From the NCBI GenBank assembly GCA_022885665.1, contig JAGQDJ010000088.1, positions 124,001-188,000 of the forward strand: a stretch of DNA of 64,000 nt, in the 5' to 3' direction. The notes beneath the pieces were generated by a model. The model searched no databases. It saw nothing but the letters and a program-made list of their open reading frames with translations, and was not told the DNA's origin. Below, piece after piece: positions 1 to 12,521 of the stretch. This DNA comes from Triops longicaudatus. Its lineage: Eukaryota > Arthropoda > Branchiopoda > Notostraca > Triopsidae. The stretch's first letter is position 1, and each line of letters begins with the position of its first letter. The position numbers and the translations under genes were made by a program.

Positions 1-135
1 ATCCGGATTTCGTTATATGAGACGCTTTTACGTTACATTTACATAAATTTTTAAAAAGCTCTTCGAGTCTGTTCAATGCGGAGTTGATTACAACGAATTA
101 CTCGTTATAACTTTTGCAAAATTCAGGCACAATCT
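1..135 (-). mobile_element. partial pogo/Tigger-like MITE, cut by the left window edge
   Basis: Read on the minus strand, this stretch has the module 'GCGTC..ATATAACGAA' followed by a CCGGAT-like end, plus the pieces 'GTTATAACGAG' and 'TTCGTTGTAA'. The same module, GCGTC(G/T)GATATAACGAACTT, occurs near the 3' part of the elements at 29.8 and 53.8 kb, so this is probably a third copy running off the window. The terminal inverted repeat is not visible here. No transposase frame is present. Family assignment rests on the CTCGTTATAACGAA-type ends of its relatives, which are typical of pogo/Tigger elements. Confidence 0.45.
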
Positions 136-2365
136 TTCAAAAATAAAAAAAACTAAACAAAATTCAATAAATTTTAAATAATCTCTCGAAAGCTCTGAAA
201 AGGGAGTAAGTTGTCAGTAATTTAATTTCTAAAACAAACAAATATTTCTACCATTGACCAAAAAGTTCTGGAAAAAAGGGATTTTTAGGCTGATGTTTTT
301 ATTGTTTTTATGTTGGCTTCCTCTTGAGCTGTGTAAAACCAAAGAAGTGAGTCAGAAAAAAGTAAGAGGAGGGCTTTATGACGTTGAGGGAAGTACACTA
401 TTGTAGACTGTCCACCCTCTTTCTCCCTCCTCTCGTGTATAATTACCAAGTTCCTGGCGATTCTCAGAGCCAGGCCAAAAGAAAAGGGAGAAGTCCAGCC
501 TGGGACTATCAAGGCCCGTCCGCGCATTTTTATATGCGATCAATACACCCATGGGCCCACACACACACTACACACATGTAGATACGTAGGATATACGAAT
601 GTATATGAAAGCGTTTAGACAATTCTGCCAAGAGCTCGTGCCCCAGATTTGTTCCAGACTTTTTGTGCGTACACAAGCTAATTTCTAAAAATTTTTCCAA
701 AAAATTGTAATGCAAAGACTAAATTGGGTTTTAATGAAAATACCTCGTTAACTTCACGTAAATAAATTGTCATTTCAGCATATAAGATATTGCGTTACTT
801 CTACAAAAATTACACGAAACAAAATTAGAACTATAAGTAAATTCTGTGAAAAATAACAAAAAACGCGGTTTTTCTATCATTCGCAATAATTAAAGATTTT
901 GATAGTCTTTTTTATGAAACGAAGGTTACATTTCAGCTAACATTATATTCACGTTACATTTCAGCTAACAACTAATATGGAGAAACAATTATATTATGCT
1001 CATAAAAATAATTCCGAAAATAAACATTATAAGGAACAGGTCACAAGTTGCAGCAATAGATAACTAGTAATTGAAAAGACAAGTTTCGGATCGAAAAGTT
1101 AAATACTCAACTGTGAGCTTTTTGTGAGCGTGTACTTTTCTTAGTGACTTGAAGCTATGAAGCAAAATCTTTTATTTGTCTCTGATCCACTGTCCCGCCA
1201 TAAACATCTCCCATTTCTACTGCGGTTGTCACCCCGTTTATTTTTGGTCGGTTACTAAAACAGTTCCCCCGCATACCCTCGTTATACGCGGCCTTACTAC
1301 ACGGCGAGGATAGAGAAGCTTCCCGCGTATAACGAGCCGCCGCAGCAGAACGCTTCTGAGCGGCGAAGAACAAGTGAGCATAGGGAGACCTTGGTCGCGC
1401 TACCTACTCAGCAGCCTAACCGGCGCAACTGGGTTTGACCGGGCTTTTCCATAGCCTTCACAGCCGGTTGAGCTAGGGTTTTGTCTCCTGCGTGTGTTTA
1501 AGCTCCCACAGACAAACAATAAATTCCTACAATAGGGAATATAATACTGCGTCTCTCCACTTCTTCTTAATTTATACGACAATACTTTTACAGTTATTTC
1601 AGCACAAAAAGTACTAATTTAATTTATATAATATAAATTAACTTTAAAAAAATTTAGTGAGCGTTTAAATATATTAGGTTTAATGAGAAAAGAATTATTC
1701 TAAATTCGTGAGATAAAGCGAGACAAAAGTATTTGGTCTGGTCTTTCACGTGACCTTTAACCTTCGGATAAGAGTGTCACAGGTTCTCAAACATTTTTTT
1801 CTCTCTTTTCCAGCGACGATCTACACTTGTGAGTCTTGTAGTGAATTTGTCCCTCAGTTCCGCCCGTTACTCCCATTCAATCCCAGTCTTTCCTTCTCAG
1901 GCGAGTAAGATACTAATTGCTCCAGCTAAACTACGCTAGCACGGTTTAGGATGTGGCTTTTGAACCTAACATAACTTTTTTTTTTTACTCGGAGCTGCCT
2001 TTGTTGTCTTCATGTAACGCGAGAAAATTATAAAACTTTTTGTTGTTATTTTTCTTCAACATAGCTGGACTTTCTTCATTAACTTGGAAGACAGTCATTC
2101 CAAGCGTCGCTTCTCTTTACTTTTCGTCTAACCTTTTCATTGCGGCGAATTTTCGTGAACTTCGCGCCGGGATTGTGGAAAGCATGGTGGGCCAGTAATT
2201 TGTCTAACTTGGGGTTGCTAACTCTGACAAAGGAAATGGGAAATCGCTAGAAAGGCGTTGCTAAGAGATTTCACACTCAGAACACCAAGAAACTGTTAAT
2301 TTCGAAAAATTCTCGATGCGTTAGAAAAGCTTGACTTTTGTTTGTTTTTTCGAAGTTCCGTAAGA

Positions 2366-2396
<31 letters not shown>

Positions 2397-5300
2397 TGTC
2401 AAATATTTTGTACACATTTTTAAAATATATTTCTTGCTTGTTATTTTTCAAATACGCACTTTCTGTTAGAAATTAATTTGTATCTCGGACTTTGCTGTTT
2501 CGTGTTTAATTTGGCTTTAAATAGCGGAGTCGATTAGTTATTGATACGAAAAGAGCTTGTGGTTTAGGAATTCTCGTCCAAACTGAACTTTTTTTCGGGA
2601 AAATAATTACCTTTCCGAAAAGTCACTTAATGCATTCATTGATTTCTAGTCATTGGGTTGTCCGTTATCAGAAATTAAAAAAAAAACTTTCAGACGTCTG
2701 GTAATTTTTCCGGGTATCTGTAGCTACGCATTGATTAAGGAAGATTTGAAGAAAAAAGTAGGGAGGAAATAATGGGTAGAAAGGAGGAGGTCAGTATGTC
2801 TTGCGACTTTGCTCGTGCATATTTGATTAAGTCCCGCCAAAAGCAAAGTGAAATGAAGTATCCTAAAGGGGGAGGGGTAGACGGACGGCGATCGTTGTGG
2901 ATGTGTGTTCCTTTCCGTTAAGTTCCCGGTACTCTGTACCGTACTGTACTTTAACCTCTAATACTGGGCCATGCTAACTTAATTATGCACTCTCGGAAAG
3001 GCCTTCAATGTTTATAGGAACGGTTTTCGTCCCAAATTACCGCAAGTTCCTTTAGTAGGTTCCCTGGATTCCCTGGCAAAAGACACGCTCTACCTACTTT
3101 TATATCTGACCACCAAACTCACCACCCTTTACCCCTCCCTTCCTACCCCCTCACACGGGTGAGCTGGGTATTGCTATTCCTTTAAATAAACTTTTTATCC
3201 CTTTAAAAGCTTCCTCTACACCTTTTCTTCAGAATATCGAGACAGAACATGTACTTATGACATGTCTTCCTTTCAAGCTGATCTAGAAAGATTTTTTGTT
3301 TTAACAATTAACGTGTTTAATTTTTAATGTGTTTAATGTTTTTATTCATTGAAACATGAATTAAACTTCTTAGGAAAGTTATACAAATTACTTGGTTATG
3401 GACGTTTTTTCTTAAAAAGTGTGAAAAATTAAAATTCATAACTTTTATTTTCAATTCCATATGTATGGTAAGTTTTTTCTAATTGCAAAAGATTTGGATT
3501 TAAATCGGCACCTAACATTCCGCTCCCCTCAATAGCCCTCGCTGTACGCGGCAACTTGCATAGACTCCGCAACGTGCCCGATGCGCATATTACGAATCTC
3601 CTTGAAAATCCTTCGTTTTAGTTCTGTCTTTCAATCCTTTCCTGTAATTAACCGACAAAAGCGAAGAGATCCGTGTCGAACACAAGCACACTGTTGCATT
3701 TTCACTGCCTTAGACAACTGCAATTCTAAATCTTTCATTACGAAACAAAGTTAATCAAGCACTTAATTTCCTTCTCAGCGCGAATAAACGCACAAAATCT
3801 GTTAAGTTCACCACAGGTTGTCACACGAATTCATTGTTACCTAGCAGGATGTACATTATTTGTTCACATTACAGTAATGCTGTCTTTAGTTTTCGCCTTT
3901 TAAACCCTACCTCTTGAACCCATCCTGTGTTTTCCCACCGCTTGCTGTGGTTTCAGGTAGCGGGAAATTAAGCCACTGCTCCGGCTTGTTTCAACTCCCC
4001 AGACGCCCTCCATTCCCCTCGCGCTCTTCGCCTTCACAACCTTCCCCGCTTGCCTTCACCCAAGACCGGCCTAGGTGAATCGAACGTTTCTCGTGGCAGT
4101 GGCTTCATCACTCCTTACGCTCGCCGCTTTCGCTCGCCCAAGTCCAGCTTGTCTAAGCAGGCCAGGCTGCGTAAAGCTGACTTCCATCTCCAACACGCCG
4201 TCCCATCCAAGGTCCCCCTGTTGGATTTCGCATTAGCCCGGCTTGCTTAAGCTGGACGTTCCGCGTCTTTTAATACTTCCATTTCCGCTGCTGCTGGACA
4301 CCAACGATGAACTTGCACCCTCCTTGCTCACCCCCTGACCTCCCCATTCCTCTTCACAATCCTCCCTACGACCAAGGCTATTGATTTTTCTGAATTAAAC
4401 AGAGCAAGCGGCCTCTTTGCCTTTGACGGACTTCAGGAAAGGAAAAACTGCGTAAAAACTTCCCTGGACGCACAGGAATACCTTCATCACCCCCTCTTTC
4501 GTTTAGCTCTATCCTGCCAGTATTACTGCGTCTTTACGAACCCTCTAACCACCCGCCGTAACCATGAAAAGCGAACGAAAAAGTGGCTTAGAATCGAAGG
4601 CCAAGAGCACCGGAAGAAAAACAAGAAAACTGGGTGCAAAACCATTAAGGAGTTCGGATATGGAGGTTTTAAAAGCGTTTTCACCAAAACGCAAATGACT
4701 CCCGCTTGCCATGCATACCCCCTCATTCTGGACGGAAAACAAAAAAGACATCTCCAAAAAATGGCATAAATCTCTGACCCGTGAGTTTTCCTAGCTTTGA
4801 TGCTTTTTTGGTGTCAAACTCTTTAGTTTTTGCTCTCTTCCATTGTAGCCGCAACTAGAGGTTTTAATAGGACCCCGAGTCTATAAAAACTCGGAGCTCA
4901 CGGAAAGCGTGGGAGAAAAAGGTGTGGTAGGAATTTATCGCGAGCGACTCATTAATCTGATTTTTTATCTCCTTATGAATGTTAAGTTCGCTAAGTAGAT
5001 TTGCAAGTTAGGAAGGAAAACCCGCGGTATTACAAGACTAAAAAGCAGCTAAAGAAGCAAATTTCTGCCGCTCACCACTCCCGAACCGAAGCTTTTACTG
5101 ACAAAATGAGCCACTCTTTTCTTTCTTTTCGTTTCCCTTGTTTTCATCTGCGGAATGTAAGCCTAAAAGCACAGAACTATTGGTCGCAGTTATTGCTGCC
5201 GTTTCTGCTTCCCGAAAAAGAAACTTAAAGACTTTTTTAACACCAGTTTCAACTCGAACTGTGCGAAATGGACACTTGGATTGAAAGTAAAAGCTCGTAT

Positions 5301-8173
5301 TTTTCACATAATTGAAACCTTTGGAGTTTCAACGCAATTGTTGCAGTAACGGACTCAACAAAAGCAATAGGTTTAAGACGAATTAAACTCAGAGTTTGCG
5401 GGCATAAATACGAGTTCTACACACGAAATTTCTTCAAAAGAGACAGTTAATGAGTCTCAAAAGGTAGCCAAAGGGAAGATTGAGGGGTGGAAAGAAGAAC
5501 ACGATAAAAAGGACCAGGTATGATAGTTGTTTGCCAAGCACTTCTAATTGTCCTTAGTCGTCATAAGCGAAAGTGTGGGGAGGTCACCCTGCTCATTGAC
5601 TTGGATAGCACGGAACTTGCCGTAACCGTCGTTTCTAAGCTTACACGACACAAACATGCAATCCTTCCCCTTTCATCCCCTACTTGTAAGTTCCGACAAG
5701 CGTTTTTCCAGTCCTGCGTTCCTTATCCCCTCCTATGTGTTACAATACACAACCCTTTTATTCCTCAACCCTTTGGTCTCAACTCCCAAGGCAAACTTTG
5801 CCAACAGGAACCCCAATAAGGAACACAATCGTTTATTTAACGCTAGACAAGAAATATTGCCCAGTAATTTTAACATATCTTCAGAAATTCTGGAAATAAA
5901 ACTAATCTACCATTGAAAGAAATTAATTCAAATGCACATTTAAAACTGAAATTCTTATTTTTAAAAAATTAAGATTTTAAGAATTTCTTCGTAATTTCTT
6001 TTTAAATAATATTTTTCGTTTAATTCAATAAAGCGTAAATATATATTTTTATGTAATTCTTTCTACACGTAATTGCTAAACTCTTATTTAATTTTAAAGG
6101 AAAAAGAGTTATTCTAAAAGGTGACGTTTGCATTGGAGTCATGACGCTTGCAAAACGGAATTAATTTCTAATTTCTTTTCGGGGTCAATTTCTTTACTTT
6201 TGGTTAACGCTCTGGAAATGGAATTCTAAATCTTGGTAACGAGCTCTAAATCTTAACCTCAACCGAGAATCGGAACGCGTTTGGTAATGCCATACGGAAT
6301 TTCTTATATGAGGACAGAATTTTTAACTCGGGCTGGCACAACTTCGTGCCTTACATCTCTTCAGTACAGAACCCCAAACTTTCATAAGCCGAAATTCGGG
6401 CAAAGCGCATATAACGCTATAGTTTTCCTCCGACGAATTTCTTCTTAGTTTGCGAAATTTCTTTAAGAAACCTGAAACGAACATAAATCTTAAAGACAAA
6501 ATTCTGAAAGGCCAACTCAAGTTGCCTCGGGAATAAGAAAGACTTCTTAAAAAAATGGGCAAAATTCGTTTTCCTAGAAATCACGAAGAGATGCACTGTA
6601 AAAATGGGTTCTCAAGACAAAGTACATTACGACGTCCTAAAATGAGTAGTCACAATTATAGAAGACACTCAAAAATTACATTTTCCGCCTCAGTATTGCG
6701 AGGCAGCTCTCAAGGCAACCACGCTTACCTCAAATGAGAAGGGTTTAGTCTCAAAATGAGTAGAAAAAAGAGTACGCGACCAGGAACGGGACTCTTTTCG
6801 GCAACCGCATATTTGCTACCCTTGCCAGTTTTGGACCGCATGCCTTACAATCCTCTGGTACGGGACGGAAACTGGCAAAGGAAGAATAAGAACGTTTTTC
6901 AGAAAAGTGTTCTATTCCGAAACACTGGAGCCTAAGTTGGGAGCTTCACCCGTGGCAATTGTGGAGGCTGGGCCAGGAAAATAACGTAGAGGCTGGGTCA
7001 GGATTCCCTTTTTCATTGTTGTGATAACAAAGAAAACCTCTCCAGTGACTAGTCGGGAAGTCTTACTCTCAGCTAAAAAATGACTAAAGTTTTGTGAAAT
7101 GTGATTTATCCTTATGTTGTTAACAATTCGACGTGTGCATGTGCATGTTAACCTCATGTGCATGTTAACGTATTGTGAGCTCTGAATGTTGCAAGTCTTT
7201 ACTTTGTAACTGGAGCTCATGCTTTAGTCTTAAGTGTTTCACAGTGCTAGCAACTGTTGATCATGTCCATTTTATAGTTTAGCGTACTATATTTTGTATT
7301 CTCGCAACTCTGCGATTTATCACTTGTCTTTTAGAATCTTATGTTTTTAATTATTGAAACTTTTTTTGCAGTGATTCCTACTGGAAATTTTGCGTATTTC
7401 TTGTCATGGACTGTTTTCTATTCCCTTTTTGTGATTTAAATATATACTTATTTTTTGTTTGCGTTTTGAAAAATACACAGGATATCTAAAAAAAATCAAA
7501 GAAATACTATATAGATTGCCTTTTAGACAAATTTGGGAGAAATTACACGAAATATAATTCCATGTTTTCAGAAATCTCGAAAAAATTTTATAAATCCTGA
7601 AATACTTCGGACATTGTATTTTGGAAAGTCTTGAAGAAATATCGAAACACTGGTAAAGAAATAACGAAAAAAGAAATGTGGACTATTGGGAGAGTGAGGG
7701 GGTTAAGGGGGTGGGGGGTCAAAAGCACTAATGACGCTATTAACGAGGAAAAGCCAAGGGTGAGGACGACGAGGCCAAATGAGCACGCTCAGGAGCTACG
7801 TAAGAACACATACAACCGTTGGACGCAAAGAAAGCGGGTGGCACGGAGGGTGAAAAGGGTGCCGTTATGGGGCAAGTTATACACTCGGCCAGGAAGCAAA
7901 TAGCTCGCAATACAAGTGCTCGTTTGTAAATGAGCCGACTGTTTTTGCTGCTTTTCTTTCTCTTTTTCTACCCCCTTTCGGGCTCTTTGGCTACCTTACG
8001 AAACGAACCTTATATGTCCATTACTCATTAACGGACTAAGAACTTTTTAGCTCCCCCACATAATTACTCTCTTTCTTACAACTTCCGCTACCCTTTTTAT
8101 GCAGCAAATCAACACAGAATGGGAGATATTACCGACTGGAATACGAACATGCAGTAAACGAAAGAAAAAATGC
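136..8173. other. intergenic, no gene recognised
   Basis: I see no coding region with a recognisable domain. Open frames are short (about 100 codons at most) and overlap on both strands, as expected by chance. The block contains a (TA)n microsatellite near 2366, pyrimidine-rich CACCC/CCCTC tracts (for example 3119-3160), a GC-richer stretch around 3980-4260 and a direct repeat 'ATGTGCATGTTAAC' around 7138-7170. Many segments are rich in 'GAAATTTC'-like words, probably remnants of old A/T-rich repeats. Confidence 0.55.
2366..2392. repeat. (TA)n microsatellite
   Basis: An uninterrupted alternating AT run of about 27 bases. It is a simple sequence repeat with no other feature attached. Confidence 0.95.
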
Positions 8174-8560
8174 CTAGAAATACAAAAATACCCCAAATTT
8201 CAATCAGAAATAAAAATATATTGAATAAAAATCCCCAAATCCAACAAAACAGTTACACAAACGAAGTTAAACGAAACAATACAAAATATTCCTAGAAATA
8301 CAAAATGTAATTAATTTCTGCAAGAAATAAGACCAGAAAAATTAAGGTTGTAAGAAAATAGAACAAAATAAAATGCAAATACAACAAAATAGTTCTACAA
8401 AAGAAACTAAAAATAGATATATAAAGCTAAAAAAATCTAGAAAGTTAAAAATATCCCTACATTTCTGTCAGGAATAAATTACGAAAATATATATACAAAA
8501 AGTTCTAAAAAATATAAAATAGCTACAAAACAAAAACAGAAATGCAAAACTAAAAGATTC
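8174..8560 (+). repeat. degenerate tandem array, units about 118-145 bp
   Basis: Three units each begin CTAGAAA (8174, 8292, 8437). Each continues with A-rich sequence, a 'TTTC..(T/A)CAGRAATAA' block about 25-30 bases in, and (in all or most units) an 'ACAACAAAA(C/T)AGTT' block. Unit lengths are 118, 145 and roughly 120. The plus strand is strikingly A-rich and T-poor over the whole array and beyond it to about 8700. Looks like an old minisatellite or the internal repeats of a decayed element. Boundaries are approximate. Confidence 0.6.
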
Positions 8561-10637
8561 AAATTCCTAAAAATAAATTCAGTAGTGTTCATATAGCGCT
8601 GTTAAAATCTCCAACAATTAAAATAAAATTCCCAAATATCTAAAAAAATTTGAAGCATAGAAATACTTAAACGTATTATCTTACGCTTCTACAGGAAACA
8701 TAAATTCCAATAAAACAGATATACTTAATTTTATCAACTTATTTCTTCCCAGTCAATCGAGCTTTGCTATGTATTTATGTGTCGAAATAATTAAGTAAGT
8801 CATTTAGTCTGTTGCCTCGTACATGCAAATTGATGTTCTCCCTGCTCATTAAAGAATCAAGTGCTAAAGGTACAACAAACCAGGTACAAAAATCAGAAAA
8901 AGGGTGGGGAGACTTCTTTGATTGGAAAAGCGCATATACAAGAGAAAAGGTCACTGTCTCTTTACAAAAATCTCATCAGCAGCCGTCCTTTTTCGCATTC
9001 ATGAGATTTACTACCAATGACTGCCAATGGGAAAAACGCCACACACCCCAAAAAATGGTATTAACCTTTTCCCCTTCTCAGTTCTTTTTCCCTGACGCTC
9101 GCATAAAATCGAAAATAACTCACGCTACTTTGGGAGACGAAACCGAAACTATGAGAACAAAAGAGTACACTTGTACATTTATTTTAGGTGTTGAAGCCTC
9201 GCTTTTCGATTGCACTTTAAGACAGTAACGTTTTACGCTTGCAACAGGGCCAGTCGGGTCCAGTTAGTCAATGTTCGGAGTGGCAAGGTCTTGGAAGGCT
9301 CGTGGGGATGATTTAGTCAGGCAGATGTACACATATACTGCACCGTGAATAGAAATAGGATTGCTGCCAGTCGAAATGAGAACGGAGCGGTCATCCATAA
9401 ATGAGCGAGTCTCTTGTCGACGAACTTGAAAGCGGCTAGGGGGGGTTTTGGGGGTGGTCTGGTTTGCCTTTTCGCTCATGCAAGCCTTTCTTATTAGAAA
9501 ACTCAAATTTCCAAAATACCTCTCCATTCGTGCGCTCTCCGGGGCACAAGCCTCGGTTCGTATATAAGGCTTCACCAAGAAATCAATTGTTATCGCAAAA
9601 TCGTACTCTTCTCCATGGAACCCAAACGGCTGGGTGACAATACAAAATTCAAGCAACGACTTTGCGGAGCGATTTCTCGACCCAAACTCTTCAAGTTGCG
9701 GAATACGGAATTTCTTCTCTTCGAAAACGGGTAAGTTTCGTTACTCCTCACCTCACTTCTGCTTTACGCTCTCTTTCACATTGTGAAGGTTAGGGAAAGA
9801 GGGAAATTCGCCGATTCTCCCAGGGTCGAAATCAAAATTGCCACGCAATTAGTTCAAAATGTTTCTGCAGCGCTGGGGCGGGGGGAGTTTGTTCACCTCT
9901 TTCTGTTGCTTTAAAAGCTAGTCAGCTATACATGATTGATTAAGGTAGTCTCGTCTCTCCGGGGGCTTTTGGATATATGTATACACGTGTGTGACGCAAA
10001 AATTCCCCCAGCAAACGAAGGATGATAAGCTTGTTTGGAAATTCAAAACTCCAGTTGTCAATCAGGGAGGTATCGGCACGAAATGCAGTTTTCTCGAATT
10101 CCAGCCACCCTCCTCCTCCGAAAAGAACAATCACACTCCTATAATTTTCAACTCATTTTCCTGCGTTGTTGCTGCTATGTTACAACGCCCTAATTTCGCC
10201 CTTTATTGCCTTGTCATTAATGCAACGCGGGATGGTGAAGTTTCTGCAAGGGTTCATCAAATCACTCTCCACCCTTTCAAACTGGGGAAAAGGGTAAAAA
10301 TGAAACATCTGTATTACTGCAGTGCTGAAGTCCTCATCAGCAGTGCTGCTATGAAAGTTCCGCGCGATTTAACGAGGAATTTGTCATTTTAAATGCGGTG
10401 CGTAGCAAACCTGGGACAGTTTACACGTTAAGCCTTATAGCCGCTGTCCCGTTTTTTATAGACAGTATCGAAAAACACTAGCTTTTACGTCGAAAATGCA
10501 AAAATTTATCTTGAATTTCTTGGAACTTGCGATATACATGGCAAGAAAACGGAAAGCCCCTTTCAGAGTTTTTTCTTAGCTTATTTTTATTTCAAAATTT
10601 TTAATCATTAATATTGTTTGATTTTAATCATGTAATT
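8561..10637. other. intergenic, no gene recognised
   Basis: Open frames of 138 codons (8812-9228, +), 130 codons (9264-9656, -) and 133 codons (9991-10392, +) occur here. None contains a domain or motif I recognise, and none has a good start plus splice pattern. A TATA-like 'TATATAAGG' lies near 9560. Otherwise I see ordinary non-coding sequence. Confidence 0.55.
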
Positions 10638-10769
10638 TAACAATTAATAGTTCTAGTAACAGTAATAATTGAATAGTAATTGGATGTACAAGTGTTATTA
10701 ACAATTATCAGTTCTAGTAACAGTAATAAGTGAATATTAGTTGGATGTACAAGTCTTATTAACTATTAA
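10638..10769 (+). repeat. 61-bp tandem repeat, about 2.2 copies
   Basis: Unit 1 begins TAACAATTAATAGTTCTAG at 10638 and unit 2 begins TAACAATTATCAGTTCTAG at 10699, giving an exact period of 61. The units share 'GTTCTAGTAACAGTAATAA' and 'TTGGATGTACAAGT'. A third partial unit (TAACTATTA) starts at 10760. Divergence between units is low, about one difference in ten, so the duplication is fairly recent. Confidence 0.9.
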
Positions 10770-11879
10770 AGAAGTTTCAGAGTAGTCGAATAGTGCGAAT
10801 TAGACGACCATAAACTTTATTACCCGGGTCACTGGAATATTTACAGCGTGTGCTAATTAGAGACATTCCGCAATTGCACGTTAATTACCCCAAACTGGGC
10901 AGAACACATACCAAAGAGTCTTGCGACCACACACGTTCTCTTCAGCAATTCCTCTTTGTACAATTTGGATCGAATCCAAGTAATTAAAAAAGAATTCCTA
11001 ATTATAACTATTTTAAACGCTGGCTGTGTTAGCGAGACATTTCTGCCAATTTATCAAACCCCTTTTTTACATACCTTTTCGTCTCCACTAGCATTCCTTC
11101 ATTCCAAGCAATTTCTAGACCCAAACTAGCCTATCATGGACACGTGTCTTTCCTTCCGATTGTTGCCTCCACGAACATAAACAAAACCTTGCACCACACT
11201 TCATCAGCCTGGTATTTTCCTTGTTTTATTCTTTGCTTCGAACTGCCAAATTTAATTCCGTTTGGCAGAGATATCCTTTAGCACCTATCTCCGATCAATG
11301 TTTATTTTTGACAAAGCCAGAGGCTAAAATAAAACACTCAAACAATGCCAAACCAATTGTTTCCACACACCAAAACCCCTCCGTTGTAATGAGGCACGTT
11401 GGTGGAGTGTCTGTAGTCAACTGGCTATGTCTTCTTGGTCGCACGTGGAGAGAAACCGGGAGGGAGTGGGGAGTTGTTTTGGCCGGCTGTTGGGGGAAGC
11501 GGCTAGCCGGGCGCGCAGGCAAGCGGCCGGCCTGTTGGCCGGCCGGGTTGTGCGGATAAGCATCGCCAGGCGAGGGAAAGGGAAAGCAGCGGGCGCTTAG
11601 ACAAGGCTTTCGCCGGGCCGAGTGAAGGAGCTGCGGTTACGGGAGCAAGGCACAAAGCGCTTAGAAAGAAGGGAGGGCTTGCGTGGGGCAGTGGTCACGG
11701 CGTCGACTCGCTCCCGTCCGGCTACTTTTTTTTTCTCTCTCCCCCGTTCCCTTATCCTTCCACCTTCCCTCCCATCTTGCTAACTTTGCCTTAAGAGCCC
11801 GGGCTAATGCAAGAAAGACTAAAGGCTTCTGTGTATTTGAGGATGGGTGCTAATGGCTTAGGAGTGTTAGGACTTCTGG

Positions 11880-12010
11880 GTGGGGGAGAGGGAGAGCTTG
11901 TTCCATATTTGCATGGTGACCGACCGAACTCGAGCAGCTAATTAATGAGGGCCATAAGGGAGCGGACGTTAAGCGCCTTGCGGGTGCTGTGTGTGCGTCA
12001 GGCACCCAAA
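11880..12010. promoter_or_regulatory. candidate cis-regulatory island
   Basis: Unlike its A/T-rich surroundings, this stretch is of high complexity. It carries an octamer-like 'ATTTGCATG', then CTAATTAATGAG (homeodomain-type core), then GGCCATAA (Hox/Cdx-type TTATGG on the other strand). Such clustering is typical of developmental enhancers. There is no conservation data here, so the call rests only on motif density. Confidence 0.25.
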
Positions 12011-12507
12011 GCTTTTTGGTACCATAGTTAGTAGTAGTTGTGGGATATGAAAACGGTTTGCTTGCCATCAATTGCGTCCAACAGAAACAAACGATTTTCT
12101 CTAACAAGATGTGTGTGTGCACGCGTCTCCAAAAAAACGTTCTTTTTATTATTTTTAGTTTCAATATCAGGAAGAAAAAACAAATCGAAAGATAAATTAG
12201 GCTCTAAAGTGGAGCTAACGGAGAAACTTATATGAAACATATGTTGACAGTTTTTCTCAACTTTTGAACGCTTTTAGCGCCAGATGAATTTTTCTTATTT
12301 CTCCTGGAGAAATTAGTGTCGACAAACGCTAAAAAAGAAATACATTTTTAAATTAGCGAAAAGAAACACATTCAAAAATTGCCTTTTCCTCACGAGACTA
12401 AACTTATGAATGAAACAAATTTAATGTGAAACAAGCTTTATTTCACACAACGCTAACATTATAGCAAATATTCTTTTTGCAAGGAACAGACTAAGTAACC
12501 GAAACTA

Positions 12508-12521
12508 GCGCCACGTAGTGA
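12508..12521 (-). promoter_or_regulatory. weak CTCF-like site
   Basis: GCGCCACGTAGTGA matches the reverse form of the CTCF core, GCC(A/C)YCTRSTGG, with a mismatch at the central C. Weaker than the sites at 15279, 46349 and 60308. Confidence 0.25.

Noticed and set aside
8812..9228. 138-codon open frame, +
   Set aside because: No recognisable motif, poor start context and no splice partners.
11683..11730. tRNA-like A-box (GGCAGTGGTCACGGCGTCGACTCG-type) followed by a T-run
   Set aside because: No B-box (GGTTCGAATCC) or acceptor-stem complement could be found downstream, so it is neither a tRNA gene nor a convincing tRNA-derived SINE.
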